NCBI GenBank assembly: GCA_026394395.1
Contig: JAPKYK010000005.1
Span: 129,500 to 183,412 of the forward strand
Direction of reading: 5' to 3'
From: Methanomassiliicoccales archaeon
Lineage (GTDB): Archaea; Thermoplasmatota; Thermoplasmata; Methanomassiliicoccales; UBA472
Length of the DNA: 53,913 bases
In this document: positions 9,014-17,959 of the stretch, piece by piece
Position numbering within the stretch: the stretch's first letter is position 1
Layout of the letters: each line of letters begins with the position of its first letter
Made by a program: the position numbers and the translations under genes
The notes under the pieces: model-generated
Told to the model about the DNA's origin: nothing
Seen by the model: only the letters and a program-made list of their open reading frames with translations
The model's database searches: none

Positions 9014-10233
9014 TCAAGATCGCCCAACTATCCTGCGGAACGGAATACAGCGCGGTGCAGGCAGAGATCGAGCGCGCCGCCGAGACCGTAGGAGCCAAGA
9101 TGGTCTACCCCGACGTGGACATGAAAAAGATCGACCAGGCGGTGGAAGAGTTCGGCTTCAACCCCAACAGCGCCCAGCTTAAGTTGATGATCGCCAGGGC
9201 CATGGAACTGGCCAACAAGAACTACGACGCCGACGCCATCTTCATCGCCACCTGCTTCAGGTGCGCCGAGGCCGCGCTGGTCCGCACGGAACTGAGAAAG
9301 TTCGTGCAGGAGCACACCCGGCTCCCCGTCGTCACCTACTCCTTCACCGAGAGGACCAAAGCGCCCCAGCTGCTGACCAGGATGGAGGCGCTGGTGACCA
9401 TCGTGGAGAGGAAAGAGCTGCTGGCCCGCGAGAGGCAAGTGGGGCTCACAGCCGGACTGGACTCCGGGTCCTCCACCACCAAGGCGGTCATCATGCGCGA
9501 CAACGTGATAATCGGTAAGTACTGGCTACCGACCACGGACGTGTTCTCGTCCGCAGAGACGGCCCTGACCAACGCCCTGGAGGAGGCCGGGGTCAAACGA
9601 GAGCAGTTGGAAGCCATCGGCACCACCGGTTACGGACGGTACACCCTGGGCAAGAAATTCAACGCCAAGCTGGTGCAGGAAGAGCTGACGGTGAACTCCA
9701 AGGGCGCCGTGTGGCTAGCGGGGAAACAAAAGGGCGAGGCCACTATCATCGACATCGGGGGGATGGACAACAAGGCCATCACCGTGCGGGACGGAATACC
9801 GGACAATTTCACCATGGGTGGCATTTGTGCCGGAGCGTCCGGACGTTTCCTGGAATTGACGGCCAAGCGTCTCAAGGTGGAGATCACCGAGCTTGGCGCC
9901 CTCGCCGACCAGGGTGACCATACCAAGGTCAAGATGAACTCCTACTGCTCCATCTTCGGCATACAGGACCTGGTGACGTCCCTGGCCGCCGGAAATACTT
10001 TGGCTGACGTGGCCGCGGCCGCCTGCCACAGCGTGGCAGAACAAGTATACGAGCAGCAGTTGCAGGAAATAGAGGTGCGCCAGCCTATCATACAGGTCGG
10101 GGGGACGTCGCTAATTTCGGGATTAGTGACAGCTATGGAGCACACCCTGGGTGCGAGGCCAATAGTGCCTAGGGACTCCCAGTACATAGGTGGGGTGGGC
10201 GCGGCGCTGCTCTCATCCGGCCTGCTGGGGTGA
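9010..10233 (+). CDS. mmp15: Methanogenesis marker protein 15, BadF/BcrA-type ATPase
   Basis: 407 residues. Residues 1-140 form a marker-15-specific domain with [13 protein letters not shown]; residues 145-400 are an ASKHA ATPase of the BadF/BadG/BcrA/BcrD class, with phosphate loops [13 protein letters not shown] and [11 protein letters not shown] and the [11 protein letters not shown] segment whose Cys binds an Fe4S4 cluster in family members. Such ATPases drive low-potential electron transfer, so Mmp15 is a plausible reductive activase for Ni-F430 or a related centre; this is inference from the family. It overlaps mmp5 by 4 bp, and the next gene starts within 8 bp. Confidence 0.92.
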   Translation: MIKIAQLSCGTEYSAVQAEIERAAETVGAKMVYPDVDMKKIDQAVEEFGFNPNSAQLKLMIARAMELANKNYDADAIFIATCFRCAEAALVRTELRKFVQEHTRLPVVTYSFTERTKAPQLLTRMEALVTIVERKELLARERQVGLTAGLDSGSSTTKAVIMRDNVIIGKYWLPTTDVFSSAETALTNALEEAGVKREQLEAIGTTGYGRYTLGKKFNAKLVQEELTVNSKGAVWLAGKQKGEATIIDIGGMDNKAITVRDGIPDNFTMGGICAGASGRFLELTAKRLKVEITELGALADQGDHTKVKMNSYCSIFGIQDLVTSLAAGNTLADVAAAACHSVAEQVYEQQLQEIEVRQPIIQVGGTSLISGLVTAMEHTLGARPIVPRDSQYIGGVGAALLSSGLLG

Positions 10234-10240
10234 GAAGTTG

Positions 10241-10807
10241 GTGGAGTTCGAGCTGGAAGGGACCGAGCAATACGCCCTGGAGTCCTACCAGTGGCTACTG
10301 GAACGCATCCTCATGGACATGGGGATATCCACCATGGTGAAGCAGGCGCGCTTCGTCATCCGCCCCGACCAGACCCTATTCATCCTGTCATTGAAGGTCA
10401 AACAGTCCGGGGGCAAGCGTCCGGTCTACGACATCGCGGACATGGAGGCTCGAGAAGGTGGCACGTACATCTACATCAAGGACGAGTCGTATGCACCACG
10501 GCTGCTGGCTACGCTCTGGCGGCTATACGGACGGGAGCGGGTGCAGCAGCTTACCCGCCTAGAGATATTCGTGGAGGGCATCCCGACCGAAGAGCTGGCC
10601 GATATGAAGCTCGATCCGGAGGAGGAGGTCCGCTCCAAGCTCCTGGACGCCCTGTGGAGGTTACTGCCGGAGGGGTTGAAGATACGGCAGGAGATCTACG
10701 ACCACGATGTCATGACCATAGTGGCCACAGAGCATGACATGACCGTGGACTTCATAAACGAGGCCCATAAGGTGCACAAATACATGATTGGCGAGGAGGC
10801 GAAGTGA
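10241..10807 (+). CDS. mmp17: Methanogenesis marker protein 17
   Basis: 188 residues, alpha/beta, recognised as marker 17 by LERILMDMGISTMVKQARFVIRPDQT and IYDHDVMTIVATEHDMT. Mmp17 is reported in the MCR activation complex with McrC, Mmp3, Mmp7 and A2. The start is taken as GTG at 10241, 7 bp after the mmp15 stop, behind a GGGGTGAG ribosome-binding sequence; TTG at 10238 is possible. The open frame extends upstream into mmp15 but that part has no homology. The stop overlaps the ATG of mmp7. Confidence 0.9.
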   Translation: MEFELEGTEQYALESYQWLLERILMDMGISTMVKQARFVIRPDQTLFILSLKVKQSGGKRPVYDIADMEAREGGTYIYIKDESYAPRLLATLWRLYGRERVQQLTRLEIFVEGIPTEELADMKLDPEEEVRSKLLDALWRLLPEGLKIRQEIYDHDVMTIVATEHDMTVDFINEAHKVHKYMIGEEAK

Positions 10808-11727
10808 TGTACGAAGTGCTGATGTACGACGGCGGGGTGCACAAGATCGAGGAGTTCTTCGACCTCATCGAGGACGTCGGCGGCTTCGTGCTGCAGAAGA
10901 CCAAGGTCCAGGTCATGATCACCCTCACCTTCGCCATCCCCGAGGAGGACCGCCCCCTCATCGAGAAGAAGTCCGCCGAGCTGGGCGGAAAGATAATCGA
11001 GGTGCCGTTGGCGGGCACGGAAATCGCGGTCATCGGTCCAACCCTGGGCCGACACCATATGCCCCACCCCATCTGCGACATCGCCGAGCATCTGAGGCGG
11101 TACGGTGCCATAACCATAGTCATGGGGCTGGCCCGCGGGCGCGGGCGCAAGACCTGCCAGATATCGGCCGCGGAGAAGGCCATCATCGAGGAGTACGACT
11201 GCGCCATCTTCATGCTAGGCAACTTCAAGGAATGCATCACCCACGAGAAGATCGACCTCTTCAAGGACATCCAGATTCCGGTGGTGACCGTGGTCGGGCC
11301 CGAGATCGAATCCCTGCCGCACTGCGAGGCCCTGGTCTGCGGGGTCGGCCGCAAGGTGGAGAGGATGCGGCGCTCGGAAGAGATCGCCAAGCTCGAGGAG
11401 ATCGCTGCCCGGGTGAAGGAAGTTATCGACGTCCGTCGCAAGGAGGTGGAGGAGGACCCCCTGTTCGTGCACCCTTCCGAGGTCAAGGACGCCCTGGATG
11501 AGATGGATGCGGTGCAGGAATGCCTGCGCCCGGCGCCGGTTGTGCTGCACGTGGACGGCCTGAGGGTCAAGATCCCCTACAAGAAGCACCTCAAGGAGCT
11601 GGAGGAGCTGGAGGTCTACGGCCGCAAGCTCAAGGACATCGCCACCATAGCCGATTGCCGGCTGGGGGACAGCACCATCATCAAGATTCGCACCAAGGCC
11701 GAGGTGGAAGGCCGGGTCCGGTCCTGA
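10807..11727 (+). CDS. mmp7: Methanogenesis marker protein 7
   Basis: 306 residues. Recognised by MYEVLMYDGGVHKIEEFFDLIEDVGG and GPTLGRHHMPHPICDIAEHLRRYGA. Several Cys residues are spread through the chain (GRKTCQIS, FKECITH, PHCEALVCGVGRK, ADCRLGDS), consistent with cluster binding. Marker 7 is reported as a core partner of McrC in the MCR activation complex. The ATG at 10807 overlaps the mmp17 stop (TGATG). It ends the marker run; the next gene begins 7 bp later and could be cotranscribed. Confidence 0.92.
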   Translation: MYEVLMYDGGVHKIEEFFDLIEDVGGFVLQKTKVQVMITLTFAIPEEDRPLIEKKSAELGGKIIEVPLAGTEIAVIGPTLGRHHMPHPICDIAEHLRRYGAITIVMGLARGRGRKTCQISAAEKAIIEEYDCAIFMLGNFKECITHEKIDLFKDIQIPVVTVVGPEIESLPHCEALVCGVGRKVERMRRSEEIAKLEEIAARVKEVIDVRRKEVEEDPLFVHPSEVKDALDEMDAVQECLRPAPVVLHVDGLRVKIPYKKHLKELEELEVYGRKLKDIATIADCRLGDSTIIKIRTKAEVEGRVRS

Positions 11728-11734
11728 GACGGAC

Positions 11735-12145
11735 ATGCCATCCCAGCCTGGAACCTACGTACTCGTTCTGCACCTGTCAGAAGAAACGGTGCTCGACGTG
11801 GGAAGCCTGGGCCAGGCCAGGTTCCCGGCGGGCTATTATCTCTATTGCGGTTCGGCGCAATCGGGGCTCGGTCCCCGGCTCAGCAGGCACATGTGCCGAG
11901 ACAAGAAAATTCGCTGGCACATCGATCGCCTGACCGCCGTGGCCGAGCCCATCGGGGCGCTGCTGTATGCCGGCGGAAAGGAAGGGGAATGCCGTTCGAG
12001 CCGTGTGCTCGCCCGATGTCCCGGCTCCCAGGTGGTCATGGACGGCTTCGGCTCTTCCGACTGCTCCTGTCGCGCTCATCTTTACCACCTGCCGGATGAG
12101 ATGCCACTCTCCTTCGCCCTTGACCTATTGCGCCGTGGACCATAA
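11735..12145 (+). CDS. GIY-YIG/Uri superfamily nuclease-like protein (DUF123)
   Basis: 136 residues. PGTYVLVLHLSE at the start and FPAGYYLYCGSAQSGLGPRLSRHM supply the GxY and YxG strands and the Arg of the GIY-YIG fold in its archaeal DUF123 form. The KIRWHIDRLT segment and the C-terminal CSCRAHLYHL also match. The family is predicted to be an endonuclease, but its substrate in archaea is unknown. Only 7 bp separate it from mmp7, so it may be cotranscribed although functionally unrelated. Confidence 0.88.
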   Translation: MPSQPGTYVLVLHLSEETVLDVGSLGQARFPAGYYLYCGSAQSGLGPRLSRHMCRDKKIRWHIDRLTAVAEPIGALLYAGGKEGECRSSRVLARCPGSQVVMDGFGSSDCSCRAHLYHLPDEMPLSFALDLLRRGP

Positions 12146-12209
12146 TGGACCGCTCAGATATTGGCCAATTTATTTATCCTGTCCCAGGGAATATTACTTC
12201 GTTGTGACC

Positions 12210-12434
12210 ATGTTCGGATCGAGGAGGGAGAAACTAGAAGGCAAGATCAAGCAGCTAAACGCCCTGCGCGCCGAGTACCGTTCCGAGGTAGAGGAGGCGG
12301 AACGCCTGCATAAGCGCCGAGGGATTAGGGACGAGGAGCTGGAAAGGATCAAGCACAGGGCCCAGGCCAAGATGGACGACATCTCCGAGAAGATCAGGGC
12401 GGTGCGGTCGGAGTTGGAAGGTCTGCAGGACTGA
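12210..12434 (+). CDS. Small coiled-coil protein of unknown function
   Basis: 74 residues, almost wholly helical and charged (KLEGKIKQLNALRAEYRSEVEEAERL, then KIRAVRSELEGL), with heptad spacing that predicts a coiled coil along nearly the whole length. The ATG at 12210 is chosen; a TATA-like sequence (about 12167-12178) lies some 30-40 bp upstream. The frame is open further upstream but overlaps the preceding gene's strand without homology. No family recognised. Confidence 0.65.
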   Translation: MFGSRREKLEGKIKQLNALRAEYRSEVEEAERLHKRRGIRDEELERIKHRAQAKMDDISEKIRAVRSELEGLQD

Positions 12435-12504
12435 ACCATTACTCTTATTTGTACGGCCAGGCATAAAAATAATCTATTTATAGTCACCACGACAAAGTAT
12501 AATG

Positions 12505-12755
12505 TTGCCCGTGGAATGGAGAGGGTAGGACCCGTGGTGTATCAATAACGCCCACTGCGCCTTCATCGGCCGCAGATGCGTCCGCCCGGCTTGGCACAGG
12601 TGATAACTGTGCGATTCCGGTCAGGATCCCCCCGAGCCTTAGGGTGGTCGGGTGGGAATGAAGGGGTGGTCGCCCGAGGAACATCTCCATTTTGAGGAAT
12701 GGGTCGGACCAAAGGTCGCCTTCCTCCTCCCCTCTCCGCCCGGGCACTTCTTGTT
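12505..12755 (+). ncRNA. Candidate structured RNA 1 of a tandem pair
   Basis: About 250 nt without a convincing reading frame. A TATA-like sequence (12474-12483) lies about 25-30 bp before TTGCCCG at 12505. The ends pair: TGCCCG with CGGGCA, then GGAGAGGG with CCCTCTCC. Inside are a CTGCG/CGCAG hairpin, GCACAG-loop-CTGTGC (about 12594-12615) and CCCGA/TCGGG. The TTGCCCG start and CGGGCAC...TCTTGT end recur in the next element, as does a GGAC-AAG-CCTTC stretch near the 3' end. I checked for SRP RNA (no helix 8 GGAAGGGAGCA motif) and RNase P (no GAGGAAAGTC) and find neither. Strand is inferred from the TATA box; the boundaries are approximate. Confidence 0.55.
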
Positions 12756-12864
12756 TGAATTAATTAACGTTCTAACTTAATTTTATTAATATATGAATAA
12801 TTATATTCTGGCTATGTCATAGATTTGCAAAAAATGTATATACTATGAACGACAATAATATATA

Positions 12865-13145
12865 TTGCCCGAGTCGGAAAGGCTGTAGGGAAACCAGGAT
12901 GGATCCAGCATGGTTTGAGGATCATGCCCGTTGGAAAAGGTCCTATCCGCGCTCCTCCGGGAGCGGGTCTGCCTATCGTCGCCTGACTTAAGACGGGTGA
13001 GCGGTGAGACGGACGGTGATCAGGCCCTTCGGGGCTTTGAGAACCAGGTAGGACGTCTTCGAGGCAGTGGCACGCCATCTGCAGATGCCCGGCCACTAAG
13101 TAGGGACGAAGTACCTTCGAGCACCGATACTCGGGCACTCTTGTA
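12865..13145 (+). ncRNA. Candidate structured RNA 2 of a tandem pair
   Basis: About 280 nt with a TATA-like GTATATACT (12835-12843) 30 bp before TTGCCCG at 12865. The 5' GCCCGAGT...CGG pairs with the 3' CCG..ACTCGGGC (ending 13138). Internal hairpins include GCATG/CATGC, GCTCC-loop-GGAGC, AGGCCC-TTCG-GGGCTT with a UUCG tetraloop, and GTGGC/GCCAC enclosing CATCTGCAGATG; AAGACG pairs at a distance with CGTCTT. A T run follows at 13168-13174. The end sequences match those of the upstream element, so the two look like diverged paralogues. Not recognised as any known archaeal RNA class. Short frames on either strand lack homology and typical composition. Confidence 0.6.
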
Positions 13146-13159
13146 ACCTGTGTTAATTC

Positions 13160-13175
13160 GTGCACCGTTTTTTTA
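13160..13175 (+). terminator. T-run terminator after structured RNA 2
   Basis: Seven consecutive T residues at 13168-13174 follow the closing helix of the second structured RNA by about 25 nt, before the promoter of the FAD oxidoreductase gene. Confidence 0.5.
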
Positions 13176-13258
13176 TGTATGGCCTGGGAATAGGTTTAAA
13201 ATACATTACGGTCTTCAGGGTATAATCTCGTTTATATCCTAGTAATTGAGGTCTTCAC

Positions 13259-14839
13259 ATGGAAGCTGCCGATGAAAATGTCAGCAGGGCCTTGGCCCCC
13301 GTCGTGGCCAAACTGCAAGATGCGATTGGAAGGGAGAACGTCAAGACGAGCAAGATGGAAAGACTGCTCTACAGTCATGACCTCGCCCCCCTTCCTAGCC
13401 TCGCTCAGATAGCCTTCAAGAACTTGCCCGATATCGTGGTCCGCCCCCATTCCACGGAGGATGTGGTCAAGATCATCAAGATCGCTGCGGAAGAGAAGAT
13501 ACCGATCACCCCGCGGGGAGCGTCTACCTGGGGCCTGGGCGGTTCCACACCAATATTCGGCGGAATACTCATCGACTCCTCGGGCGGCATGAACAAGATC
13601 CTCAAGATCGACCAAGAGAACCTGTGCGTCACGGCCCAGGCTGGCTGCACCTGGAAACAGGTCCTCGACGCCTGCTTGGAGAAGGGCATGCTGCTCGGGG
13701 GCTACCCCAGCTCGTTCCCCTCGGCCACCTTGGGTGGATGGATATCCGTGAACGGCGTGGGCATCGGTTCCATGAAGTACGGGACCAGCGGCGACCTGGT
13801 CCGCAACATGGAAGTGGTCATGCCTGACGGCACAGTAGTGAAGACCGGGTTCGACCTCATCGTGGACAACGAGACCGGGTATAACTTGAACCGGCTCATC
13901 GTCGGCGCCGAGGGCACCCTGGCCCAGATATGCACCGTCACTTTCAAGTTGGAGCCCGCTCCCGAAGTGATGAAGTCCCTAACCTACGCCTTCCCGACCC
14001 TGAAGGAGGCCGGAAAGCCCCTGACGGAGATATGCCGTTCCCGGGTCAGGCCTCTGCACATAGGATTCAGCGACCCCAACCACTTCGACCTGCTCAGGAA
14101 GGCAGGCAGGCATGCCATCGAGGACGGCAGTGTTCTCAACATCCAGCTGGAGGGGGACAAGGAGATCGTGGCCTGGGAAGAGAAGAAGGTCGACGAGATC
14201 ATGGCCAAGTACGGCGGCAAGCGGTTGGCGGACGACGTCGCCTCCCATGAGTGGGACGAACGATGCTACGAGTACCGTTGCCGTGAGATCGGCATAGGCA
14301 GCATCCCCGGTGAGGCCTTGGTTCCCTTGAACAAGTTCGGGGAGACCGTAGACGCCTGCTATGGCATCCTGAAAGAGCTGAAGATGACCGGTGCCATAAT
14401 CGGTTCCATGGTCGACCGCAACACGGTCATGTTCATGCCCTACTACCTGTTCAACCCGGACGAACTGCAGAACCTGACCTCCTTTGGCTTCAACGCGAAG
14501 TTCGCCAACTACTCACTGTCCGTCGGCGGGCGCCCGCTGGGCTTCGGGTCTTTCTTCGCCTCCAACCTGGACCCCATCCGTGGGACAGGCGCGAAGTACA
14601 TCCGTGCTATAAAGAAGCTTATCGATCCCCAGGACATAATGAACCCCGGGAAGCTGACCGGGACGACATTGCGCTACGGCATCAAGATCCCCCCGGCGCT
14701 GTTCAACCTGGGAATGGGGGCCATTGGCATTGTCAAGAAGGCCTTGCCCTCCGAGACCCCGGAGATCGAGGACCTCCAACAGGCCTATGCCGAGGAGCGC
14801 GCCAACGCCTCCCGTGACGGCCGCCACAAGGACCATTAA
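13259..14839 (+). CDS. FAD-linked oxidase, GlcD/D-lactate dehydrogenase-like
   Basis: 526 residues. An FAD-binding PCMH domain spans about 45-235: PDIVVRPHSTEDVVKIIKIA, ITPRGASTWGLGGSTP, then GYPSSFPSATLGGWISVNGVGIGSMKYG. A FAD-oxidase C domain follows, ending with KKLIDPQDIMNPGKL, the usual C-terminal signature. The family oxidises 2-hydroxy acids such as D-lactate or glycolate, or alkyl-DHAP; the substrate cannot be told here. No Cys-rich electron-acceptor domain or partner gene is adjacent, so the acceptor is unknown. A TATA box about 25 bp upstream of the ATG suggests a leaderless mRNA. It ends at a clear hairpin terminator. Confidence 0.9.
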   Translation: MEAADENVSRALAPVVAKLQDAIGRENVKTSKMERLLYSHDLAPLPSLAQIAFKNLPDIVVRPHSTEDVVKIIKIAAEEKIPITPRGASTWGLGGSTPIFGGILIDSSGGMNKILKIDQENLCVTAQAGCTWKQVLDACLEKGMLLGGYPSSFPSATLGGWISVNGVGIGSMKYGTSGDLVRNMEVVMPDGTVVKTGFDLIVDNETGYNLNRLIVGAEGTLAQICTVTFKLEPAPEVMKSLTYAFPTLKEAGKPLTEICRSRVRPLHIGFSDPNHFDLLRKAGRHAIEDGSVLNIQLEGDKEIVAWEEKKVDEIMAKYGGKRLADDVASHEWDERCYEYRCREIGIGSIPGEALVPLNKFGETVDACYGILKELKMTGAIIGSMVDRNTVMFMPYYLFNPDELQNLTSFGFNAKFANYSLSVGGRPLGFGSFFASNLDPIRGTGAKYIRAIKKLIDPQDIMNPGKLTGTTLRYGIKIPPALFNLGMGAIGIVKKALPSETPEIEDLQQAYAEERANASRDGRHKDH

Positions 14840-14847
14840 AACCTATA

Positions 14848-14877
14848 GCGGGCCCCAAGCCCGCCTTAAAAATTTTT
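14848..14877 (+). terminator. GC hairpin plus T run after the FAD oxidase
   Basis: GCGGGC (14848-14853), a 5-nt loop and GCCCGC (14859-14864) form a perfect 6-bp stem, followed within a few bases by an A run and then six T residues (about 14872-14877). It has the shape of a bacterial-type intrinsic terminator. Confidence 0.7.
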
Positions 14878-14905
14878 TAAAAATAAATTAAAGGGTTTTA
14901 CAAGT

Positions 14906-15052
14906 TCACTTCTTGATGTACTTATCCGGGTTAGCGTCGAACTTCTTCTTGCATCCCGGGGCGCAGAAGTAGTACTTCTTGCCTTTGTGGTCAGAGGTCC
15001 ACTTGGCGCTCTTCTCGTCCACGTCCATCAGGCATATGGGGTCCACGGCCAT
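14906..15052 (-). CDS. YHS-domain metal-binding microprotein
   Basis: 48 residues, the whole protein being one YHS/TRASH-like domain. It starts MAVDPICLMDV, matching the DPVCGM motif with Leu in place of Gly, and continues KKYYFCAPGCKKKF, then NPDKY. The three Cys residues are the metal ligands of the family. Its ATG follows the copA stop codon directly with no spacer, so it is the last gene of the copA transcript. YHS domains accompany or are fused to copper ATPases, so a copper chaperone or sensor role is likely. Confidence 0.88.
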   Translation of the reverse strand: MAVDPICLMDVDEKSAKWTSDHKGKKYYFCAPGCKKKFDANPDKYIKK

Positions 15053-17554
15053 TCACTCACCTCCCTTGCGCTTGATCTCCGGTGTATATCTTTTTAATAG
15101 GGCGGCGTTGGAGACCACGGACACCGAGGAGAAGGCCATGGCCCCGGCGGCGATGATCGGCGAAAGCAGGATACCGAATATGGGATACAGCACGCCGGCG
15201 GCGACGGGGATGCCGGCGGTGTTGTAGCCGAAGGCCCAGAACAGGTTCTGCCTGATCTTCCTCATGGTCTGCCGGCTGAGCTGTATGGCAGCAACCACGT
15301 CCCGCGGGTCGTCCTTGATGAGAACGATGTCCCCGGCCTCCACCGCCACGTCCGTGCCGGAGCCGATGGCCAGCCCGACGTCCGCTTGGGCCAATGCAGG
15401 GGCGTCGTTTATGCCGTCGCCGACCATGGCCACGACCTTCCCTTCGCCCTGCAAACGGGCGATCTCCTTGGCCTTGTCCCCCGGCAGCACCTCCGCCAGG
15501 ACCTTGGATATGCCCAGGCTCTGGGCGATGGCGTTGGCCGTCCGGTGGTTGTCCCCGGTCAACATCACCACCTCGATGCCCATCCGCTGCAGCTCGGCCA
15601 CGGCCTCCTTGGAGGTCGGTTTTAACGTGTCGGCTATGCCCACCGCACCGCATAGCCGGCCGTCTAAAAGAACCAGCACTGCGGTCATCCCCCGCTCCTC
15701 CAGGGCAACTATATCCTTCTCCCGCTCCTCCAGAGGCACTTCCATCTCTTTCAATAGACCGCGATTTCCGGCCACGACCGTCCTGCCGTTCACCACGGCC
15801 TTGACACCCTTGCCGGCCAGGCCCTCGAATCCGCTTACCTCGAAGAGTTCCAGCCCGTCCGCCTTGGCCTTGCGTACGATGGTCTCTCCTAAAGGATGCT
15901 CCGAACCGACCTCGGCGCTGGCGACCATCCTCAGCATGTCCGGACAGGAGACGTCAAAGCTCAGGACCTCCACCACCTCCGGTTCGCCTTTGGTAAGGGT
16001 GCCGGTCTTGTCGAAGACCACGGTCTGGATACTGCCAGCGATCTCGAGGGACTCCCCGCCCTTGATCAGAATGCCGTTCTCCGCTCCCTTGCCGGTACCG
16101 ACCATGATGGCCGTGGGCGTCGCCAGCCCCAATGCGCAGGGGCAGGCTATGACCAGCACGGTGATGAACACGGTGAGGGAAAAGGTGAACGGCGACTCCG
16201 TCACACCGAAGGCCTCCACGCCCAGGAAGTACCACAGAAGGAAGGTAATCAAGGCGATGGAAATGACCACCGGCACGAATATGGCCGAGACGCGGTCGGC
16301 CACCCGCTGTATCGGGGCCTTGCTGACCTGGGCGTCCTCCACCAGCTTGACTATCTGGGCCAGGGTGGTGTCCTTGCCCACCTTGCTGGCCCGCACCTTC
16401 AGCAGGCCGTTCTTGTTCAGGGTGGCCCCGATGACCGCCGAACCCTCCTCCTTGCTGACCGGCAAGCTCTCGCCGGTGATTATGCTCTCATCTACTAAGG
16501 AGCGACCGTCGACGACCACGCCGTCGGTGGGGATCTTCTCGCCAGGGCGAACGAGCATGACGTCCCCTACGTCCAGATCGTCAACGGACAATTCCGTCTC
16601 CACGCCGTCGCGCAGGACGTGCGCGGTCTTGGCCTGCAACCCCATGAGGCGCTTTATGGCCTCGGAAGTGGAGCCCTTGGCCTTGGCCTCCAGGTACTTG
16701 CCGAAGAGGATGAGGGCGATGATCATGGCCGAGCTGTCGAAGTACACGTGATCGAACACCACCGTTCCCGGAAGGAAGATCACCGCTACGCTGTAGAAGT
16801 AGGCAGAGGAGGTGCCCACGGCGATGAGCGTGTCCATGTTAGCGGTGCGGTTGCGCAGCGCCTTGTACGCGCCCATGTAGAACTGCCGCCCGGCGATGAA
16901 CTGCACTGGAGTGGCCAGGATGAACATAGCGAGGTTGCCGTAGTCCATGAGCGCCTCGTGCCACAGATCGGTGAAATCCATGAGCAGCATGATGACCATG
17001 GTGGGGATGGCCAGGGAAAGGGAGAGGAGCAGGAGCCGTTTCCGACGCTTGGTCTCTTTCTCCCGCACCTCCTTCTCCAGGTCCAAGGTCTGGGCCTCCA
17101 CCACCTCGTAGCCGGCGTCCTCCACCGCCTTCTTGATCTGGGACATCCTCACCTTCTGCGGATCGTAGCGTACCATGAGCTTCTCCGTGACCAGGTTGAC
17201 GCTGGCCGAGAACACGCCGTCCAGGTCGCTCACCGTCTCCTCGATGGTGTTGGCGCAGGAGGCGCAGCTCATGCCCGAGATGGACAAGGACAGTTCGTTG
17301 ATTATGACGCCGTAGCCGGCGTCCTCCACGGCCTTCTGCAGCTTGAGCAGGTCGACCTTCTCTGGATCATAGGTGACCGCCGCCCGCTCCGTGGCCAGGT
17401 TCACGTCCGCTCCGAACACGCCCTCCAGCTCGCTCAAGGAATCGCTGATGGTGCCGGCGCAGGTGGCACAGGTCATCCCCGTCACCGAAAAGGCGGCGCT
17501 CTTCCTCTTTCCGTCCTTCTGACCCTGACCTTCCCCATTCATCGGGACATTCAA
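15053..17554 (-). CDS. copA: Cu(+)-exporting P1B-type ATPase
   Basis: 833 residues. Two N-terminal heavy-metal-associated domains carry GMTCATC (Cys about 29 and 32) and GMSCASC (about 100-105). Eight membrane segments follow, with the intramembrane CPC motif ([13 protein letters not shown]), the TGES-type actuator loop (IITGESLPV), the phosphorylation motif DKTGTLT, the SEHPLGE His-Pro motif and [11 protein letters not shown]. The CPC motif indicates Cu(I)/Ag(I). The first codon is TTG; ATG at 17542 is an alternative. It lies 33 bp after ridA in an apparent HAD-ridA-copA-YHS operon on the minus strand. Confidence 0.95.
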   Translation of the reverse strand: MNVPMNGEGQGQKDGKRKSAAFSVTGMTCATCAGTISDSLSELEGVFGADVNLATERAAVTYDPEKVDLLKLQKAVEDAGYGVIINELSLSISGMSCASCANTIEETVSDLDGVFSASVNLVTEKLMVRYDPQKVRMSQIKKAVEDAGYEVVEAQTLDLEKEVREKETKRRKRLLLLSLSLAIPTMVIMLLMDFTDLWHEALMDYGNLAMFILATPVQFIAGRQFYMGAYKALRNRTANMDTLIAVGTSSAYFYSVAVIFLPGTVVFDHVYFDSSAMIIALILFGKYLEAKAKGSTSEAIKRLMGLQAKTAHVLRDGVETELSVDDLDVGDVMLVRPGEKIPTDGVVVDGRSLVDESIITGESLPVSKEEGSAVIGATLNKNGLLKVRASKVGKDTTLAQIVKLVEDAQVSKAPIQRVADRVSAIFVPVVISIALITFLLWYFLGVEAFGVTESPFTFSLTVFITVLVIACPCALGLATPTAIMVGTGKGAENGILIKGGESLEIAGSIQTVVFDKTGTLTKGEPEVVEVLSFDVSCPDMLRMVASAEVGSEHPLGETIVRKAKADGLELFEVSGFEGLAGKGVKAVVNGRTVVAGNRGLLKEMEVPLEEREKDIVALEERGMTAVLVLLDGRLCGAVGIADTLKPTSKEAVAELQRMGIEVVMLTGDNHRTANAIAQSLGISKVLAEVLPGDKAKEIARLQGEGKVVAMVGDGINDAPALAQADVGLAIGSGTDVAVEAGDIVLIKDDPRDVVAAIQLSRQTMRKIRQNLFWAFGYNTAGIPVAAGVLYPIFGILLSPIIAAGAMAFSSVSVVSNAALLKRYTPEIKRKGGE

Positions 17555-17587
17555 CGATGGTCAATGGTGAAATAAGTTTTGATGGGC

Positions 17588-17959
17588 CTATCGCCTGGCA
17601 ATGAGGTCAATCTCCACGGATGCGCCCTTGGGAAGAGCGACAACCTGCACTGCGGTCCTGGCCGGATATGGCTGAGGGAAGAGCTCGGCGTAGACGCGGT
17701 TTACCTCGGCCATGTCGGAGATATTGGTCAGGAACACGGTCACCTTGACCGCTTTTGAAAGGGAGCTTCCTGCGGCCTCCAGCACCTTTCCGAGGTTCAT
17801 CAGCGCTTGGCGGGCCTGTTCGTTCGTCCCTCCGCGCAGAACGCCGGTGGCCGGGTCCAGGCCTATCTGCCCTGAACAAAAGACAAGATCGCCGACGATC
17901 AACGCTTGGGAATACGGTCCGACAGGTTCCGGTGCCTCCTTGGTCATCACCTGCTTCAT
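17588..17959 (-). CDS. ridA: RidA/YjgF family enamine/imine deaminase
   Basis: 123 residues, full length for the family. EAPEPVGPYSQALIVGDLVFCSGQIGLDPATG and the C-terminal YPARTAVQVVALPKGASVEIDLIA contain the substrate-binding Tyr, Arg and Glu positions of RidA. The enzyme hydrolyses reactive 2-aminoacrylate from PLP-dependent dehydratases. Its ATG overlaps the stop of the upstream HAD gene (ATGA), so the two are translationally coupled. copA follows after 33 bp. Confidence 0.95.
   Translation of the reverse strand: MKQVMTKEAPEPVGPYSQALIVGDLVFCSGQIGLDPATGVLRGGTNEQARQALMNLGKVLEAAGSSLSKAVKVTVFLTNISDMAEVNRVYAELFPQPYPARTAVQVVALPKGASVEIDLIARR

Noticed and set aside
12505-13145. SRP (7S) RNA or RNase P RNA in the 12.4-13.2 kb gap
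   Set aside because: No helix-8 GGAAGGGAGCA-type motif, and no GAGGAAAGTC or ACAGAA cores on either strand; a clear RNase P RNA lies at 26.2-26.5 kb.
12484-13165. Short reading frames on both strands over the tandem RNA region (up to 117 codons)
   Set aside because: Arg/Pro/Gly-rich or low-quality translations without homology, conflicting with strong RNA pairing and promoters on the plus strand.
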